DNA of 64,000 nucleotides, from NCBI RefSeq assembly GCF_002999335.1, contig NW_020312748.1, positions 124,001-188,000 of the forward strand, given 5' to 3'. The notes under the pieces are model-generated. The model did no database searches, was not told the origin of the DNA, and saw only the letters and a program-made list of their open reading frames with translations. The position numbers and the translations under genes are program-made. Positions 61,230 through 64,000 of the stretch are shown here, one piece after another; position 1 is the stretch's first letter, and every line of letters begins with the position of its first letter. The DNA is from Cyclospora cayetanensis. Taxonomy: Eukaryota > Apicomplexa > Conoidasida > Eucoccidiorida > Eimeriidae.

Positions 61230-63035
61230 CTCATACTTCAAAAAGGCCTGTAACGGGGGCTTCCCCTTTGGACAAGCTACACGATCCCACGTCGCTTATT
61301 GGCTGTACATACTTATTTCTGGAGGCTCGCCTTGGAATAGGGCATATTCCGCTGCCACGCGCTGAGAAAAGTTCAAAGGCGCACAGCAAGGGCTGCAAAA
61401 TCTGGAAAACACGCGGGCTCCCAACAACCCCAAGACTCGAGGATTGAGAAGAAACAAGGAACAAGTGAAGTCTTCAAAGGTCAGAGAACGGATAAGGGGG
61501 GGGGGGCCTCTCTTTTGTCGACGCCAGTTCAATGGTCCAGAGCTGGCTAGGACGCTGTGCCCTTGCGGGAGCGGCCTTGCTCAAGGGGTCTTCTGGATGG
61601 CTTTGACACGCCAGAAAGGAAAAAGGCTTTTTCTACGCCAGAAAAGAGCAGAAAGGAAGGATGCAAATACAAAAACACAGACAAGCGGGGGACGCTTCAC
61701 GCCAAGGGCCCTCGTAGTGCACAGCCGACCGACATTCGCCTCAGGAGAGAGAGCACCCTGTCTTCGTTTTGGCCTCACTCTCCTGCAAACTTTGCGCTAT
61801 TCTTCCTCTGCGCCTTCGAAGACTGTTATTTTTATGAGCCAGAACATGATTGATACATGCTCGAGGTTTTTCTGCTGGCTCTTTCTGCCACACGGCACAA
61901 ACCCCGGAGGCGAACTCGAAGCGCGCTGCGTCGGGGTGGCAAACTACCGAAAAACGCTCATCGCCACAGATTCATCTTGTATTTGAGCTCTTCTAACCCA
62001 CGTGGGTGACCGCAAAGGGCAAAGAAGGCACAACACTCCAACGAACTGTGCACAGGGTGAACATCCAGGAAGCGGGATGCAAGAAGTCTTTGAATTGGTG
62101 TGTAAAAGCGCTATAGGCGCAAACACATGGCTCCCGTCGATCAACTGATGTGCACGCACTTCTCTGGCAGTCGAATAAGAAACTTCTGCTGCGGCAGCAG
62201 CAACCCTCAAAACCAGAGATGTGGAGCCCCCCCGCAAGTGTGAAGGCCACGACACTGGGGGGGCAAAACGCGCGCATTACGAAAAAAACTATTAATTATC
62301 TTCTAGTTGTAATCCATATCTTCACACCGAACTAGCGCACCGACTTTACCTTGTGACACGGTTGCTCTGCTTCGACAGAAAGCAACCTTTGTTGTGCACA
62401 AGCACACGCAGATACTTAGGCAGGCGTATGCCAACCGTCTCCTGAGCTTTTTTGTTCTCACTAAAAGTCCTCGAAGAGGAAAGCCGCTGACTGGTACTGT
62501 CTAAGCACTCGGCACGGCGCTACGCCGCGCGCCTACTCTGCAGTCAAATCGATTTACGGGTTCGTGGGCTGCACGGGGCGAAGTTTCTTTCCCCTAGGCT
62601 GCAGCGCTCACGCAAAGAAATTTAGGCGTCGTTTGATAAACTACAATGCGACCAATTAAACAAGACCTCATACCGTACATAGAGACGTATACAAAGAACT
62701 AGCGCGCCCAATTAGCCACTGGCTATTTAGAAGAGGAAGGAGCGGAGGCCATGGGGGGGCACAGAGGGCCAAAAAAAAGAAAGCTCCAGCAGCTCGAGAG
62801 GTATCTGTCTCTCGATATCGAGGTGCTCCGTGTGCGAAAGTGCTCGCTTTCAAGGTCGCTCAAAGGCCTTAGGCCCCCTTTCTTTGATTGCCGCTAGGGT
62901 TCCAGGAAGTATGCGGTTAGGCAGTGTCAGAGAGACAACACGCACTCGGGTAGTGCGCCGCCTTTGGGGCCTCATATTTTGATGCCGCCTGCAAATCGTT
63001 TAGATACGCCTGCCTCTGGCTGCGAGCAGACGAGC
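61230..63035. other. Intergenic between the coiled-coil and ABCG genes
   Basis: Both neighbours are on the minus strand, so this holds the 3' flank of the ABCG gene and the promoter of the coiled-coil gene. A plus-strand open frame (61444-61986) of 180 codons is Arg/Lys-rich without motifs and shares the region with antisense frames. I do not call it. Confidence 0.4.
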
Positions 63036-63938
63036 TCAGGATTCGAGTCCGATTCTCCTGTTGCAGTATTTGATAGCGAAGAATGCCATACAGCGTAGAA
63101 TGAGGGCAACAGCCACCAGAATGCCAAGATTGAAGCCCAGGCGGGTGTCGCTGAGGCCACCGTATACTTCAAGGAAGTCTGAAGGCAGTCCTGCCCAGGT
63201 GGGGTTGTCGATAAACTCGTTTGCCGCAAAGCAGAGGTAGGGATAGTGAATGAAGGAGATGTACTTCAGCCAGCGGATCCACACCTAAAGCCAATGATAC
63301 AGCCAGATGCACTTAAGTTGGGGTGGTGCTACGATGTGGGGTGGGGGCACGCAAGGCCTCTAGGAGGCACCACAGGGGGAAGAAAAGACTAAAAAGAGGC
63401 TTGAAGGACTTTAACAGAGACAAAAATTTTCAGCCGTTCATCCCACGATTGCGTCGACACATGCGCAGCACGCACGCAGGTCCTTGCCGGACTTACAGGC
63501 ATGTCTTGGTCACGGATATAAAAGCCGCAGACGAGGAGAATGATGACAAGAACCACCGGCGCAACGCTCTGAGCAACCGACAGGCGGGGGGCTGATAAGA
63601 GGCCACACCAGCAGCAGGAGCACTAGCACCGCAGAGACTTCAGAATACGTCATGGCAAAGTCCCCTATAAGATAGTAAGAGCTTCGTCCAACAGGATACG
63701 GCGTGACAGCGACTGAGGGCTACCACCAAGATAGGGGAGTCTTACAAATGGCAGCTGCTAAAATAAGAAAGGAAGTGGAGGCGTGGATAGCGAATTGCGC
63801 AATCACCAAAAAAATCAGAAAGCGGCCCACATCCGCCGCCATCCCTGAGACGAGCATTGCACAAAAGCAGCAGCAAGTGTGCACGTGGAAGAAGGCGGTA
63901 GCTAGCTGTGTAACAGGGAGAACAATTTTAGGGGAATC
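63036..63938 (-). CDS. ABCG-type transporter, last three exons (partial)
   Basis: C-terminal membrane domain of an ABC transporter of the G (White) subfamily. These are half transporters that dimerise and export lipids or drugs across membranes. Exons: about 63938-63746, 63591-63497, 63284-63036, with phases agreeing and TGA at 63036-63038. Sequence in order: a membrane helix region (FLIFLVIAQFAIHASTSFLI), then LSVAQSVAPVVLVIILLVCGFY with RDQDMP, then VWIRWLKYISFIHYPYLCFAANEF. The last is the family's W-I-R-x-x-x-Y-I-S...Y...N-E-F motif before the final extracellular loop. A last helix (NLGILVAVALILRCMAFFAI) and a short basic tail close it. The ATP-binding domain and earlier helices lie beyond the right edge. 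The upper limit of the first listed exon is chosen at a CAG acceptor and is uncertain. Confidence 0.85.
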
Positions 63939-64000
63939 CTGCGAGCTAGCTCGCGAGATCTCGAGGGCCAAGCTCCTTCAAAGTGAGGAACACAGGTATA
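63939..64000 (-). other. Intron of the ABCG gene reaching the window edge
   Basis: In the frame of the neighbouring exon a TGA stop lies just upstream (about 63,975), so sequence to the right must be intronic until the next exon outside the window. Confidence 0.5.

Noticed and set aside
61444..61986. 180-codon plus-strand open frame
   Set aside because: Arg/Lys-rich with no motif, and it lies in the promoter-side gap between two minus-strand genes. No splice or start context was convincing.

Overview
The window looks like nuclear DNA of a coccidian apicomplexan, most likely an Eimeria species. I base this on many-exon genes with GT-AG introns, very frequent CAG-type trinucleotide tracts in coding DNA (read as poly-Ser, poly-Ala or poly-Gln depending on frame), an ApiAP2-type DNA-binding domain, and a mosaic of trinucleotide-repeat-rich gene blocks and repeat-poor, gene-poor blocks. 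The species is not settled. No rRNA, tRNA, CRISPR or organellar signal was found.

Layout. 1-22.6 kb is gene-poor and of lower GC. It holds one confident gene, a small single-exon ApiAP2 protein (7449-8078, minus), and one probable gene, a secreted or polytopic membrane protein (17662-18503, minus). It also holds an orphan exon-like stretch near 5.4 kb and fragments of dispersed repeats. 22.6-25.1 kb carries a two-exon low-complexity nuclear-type protein (minus). A 1.5 kb divergent intergenic region separates it from an 11-exon selenocysteine lyase-like gene (26656-29965, plus), whose splice phases all agree and give 451 aa. 30-34.3 kb and 37-43 kb are again gene-poor. Between them is a five-exon gene for a putative secreted protein of unknown function (34520-36800, plus). 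These deserts contain several decayed copies of one dispersed family (about 31.9-33.5, 38.4-40.3 and 40.4-41.2 kb, plus short fragments). Two of the copies lie head to head and share a nearly identical core of about 360 bp.

43.1-58.0 kb (plus) is one very large gene of about 23 exons that I identify as THO complex subunit 2 (THOC2/Tho2), an mRNP assembly and export factor, with long Ser/Ala tracts and a repeat-made C-terminal tail. Converging on it is a seven-exon gene for a coiled-coil protein with a C-terminal membrane anchor (58366-61229, minus). The right edge holds the last three exons of an ABCG-type half transporter (minus), which continues beyond the window.

The genes do not form a pathway. 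They cover RNA export (THOC2), selenium/sulfur handling (SCLY-like), transcription (ApiAP2), membrane traffic or anchoring (coiled-coil protein) and transport (ABCG). The least familiar material is the decayed repeat/gene family in the deserts and the very short introns (about 26-38 nt) needed to join two of the gene models. All exon models were built by eye from splice consensus, phase continuity and family motifs. No alignment or RNA evidence was available.
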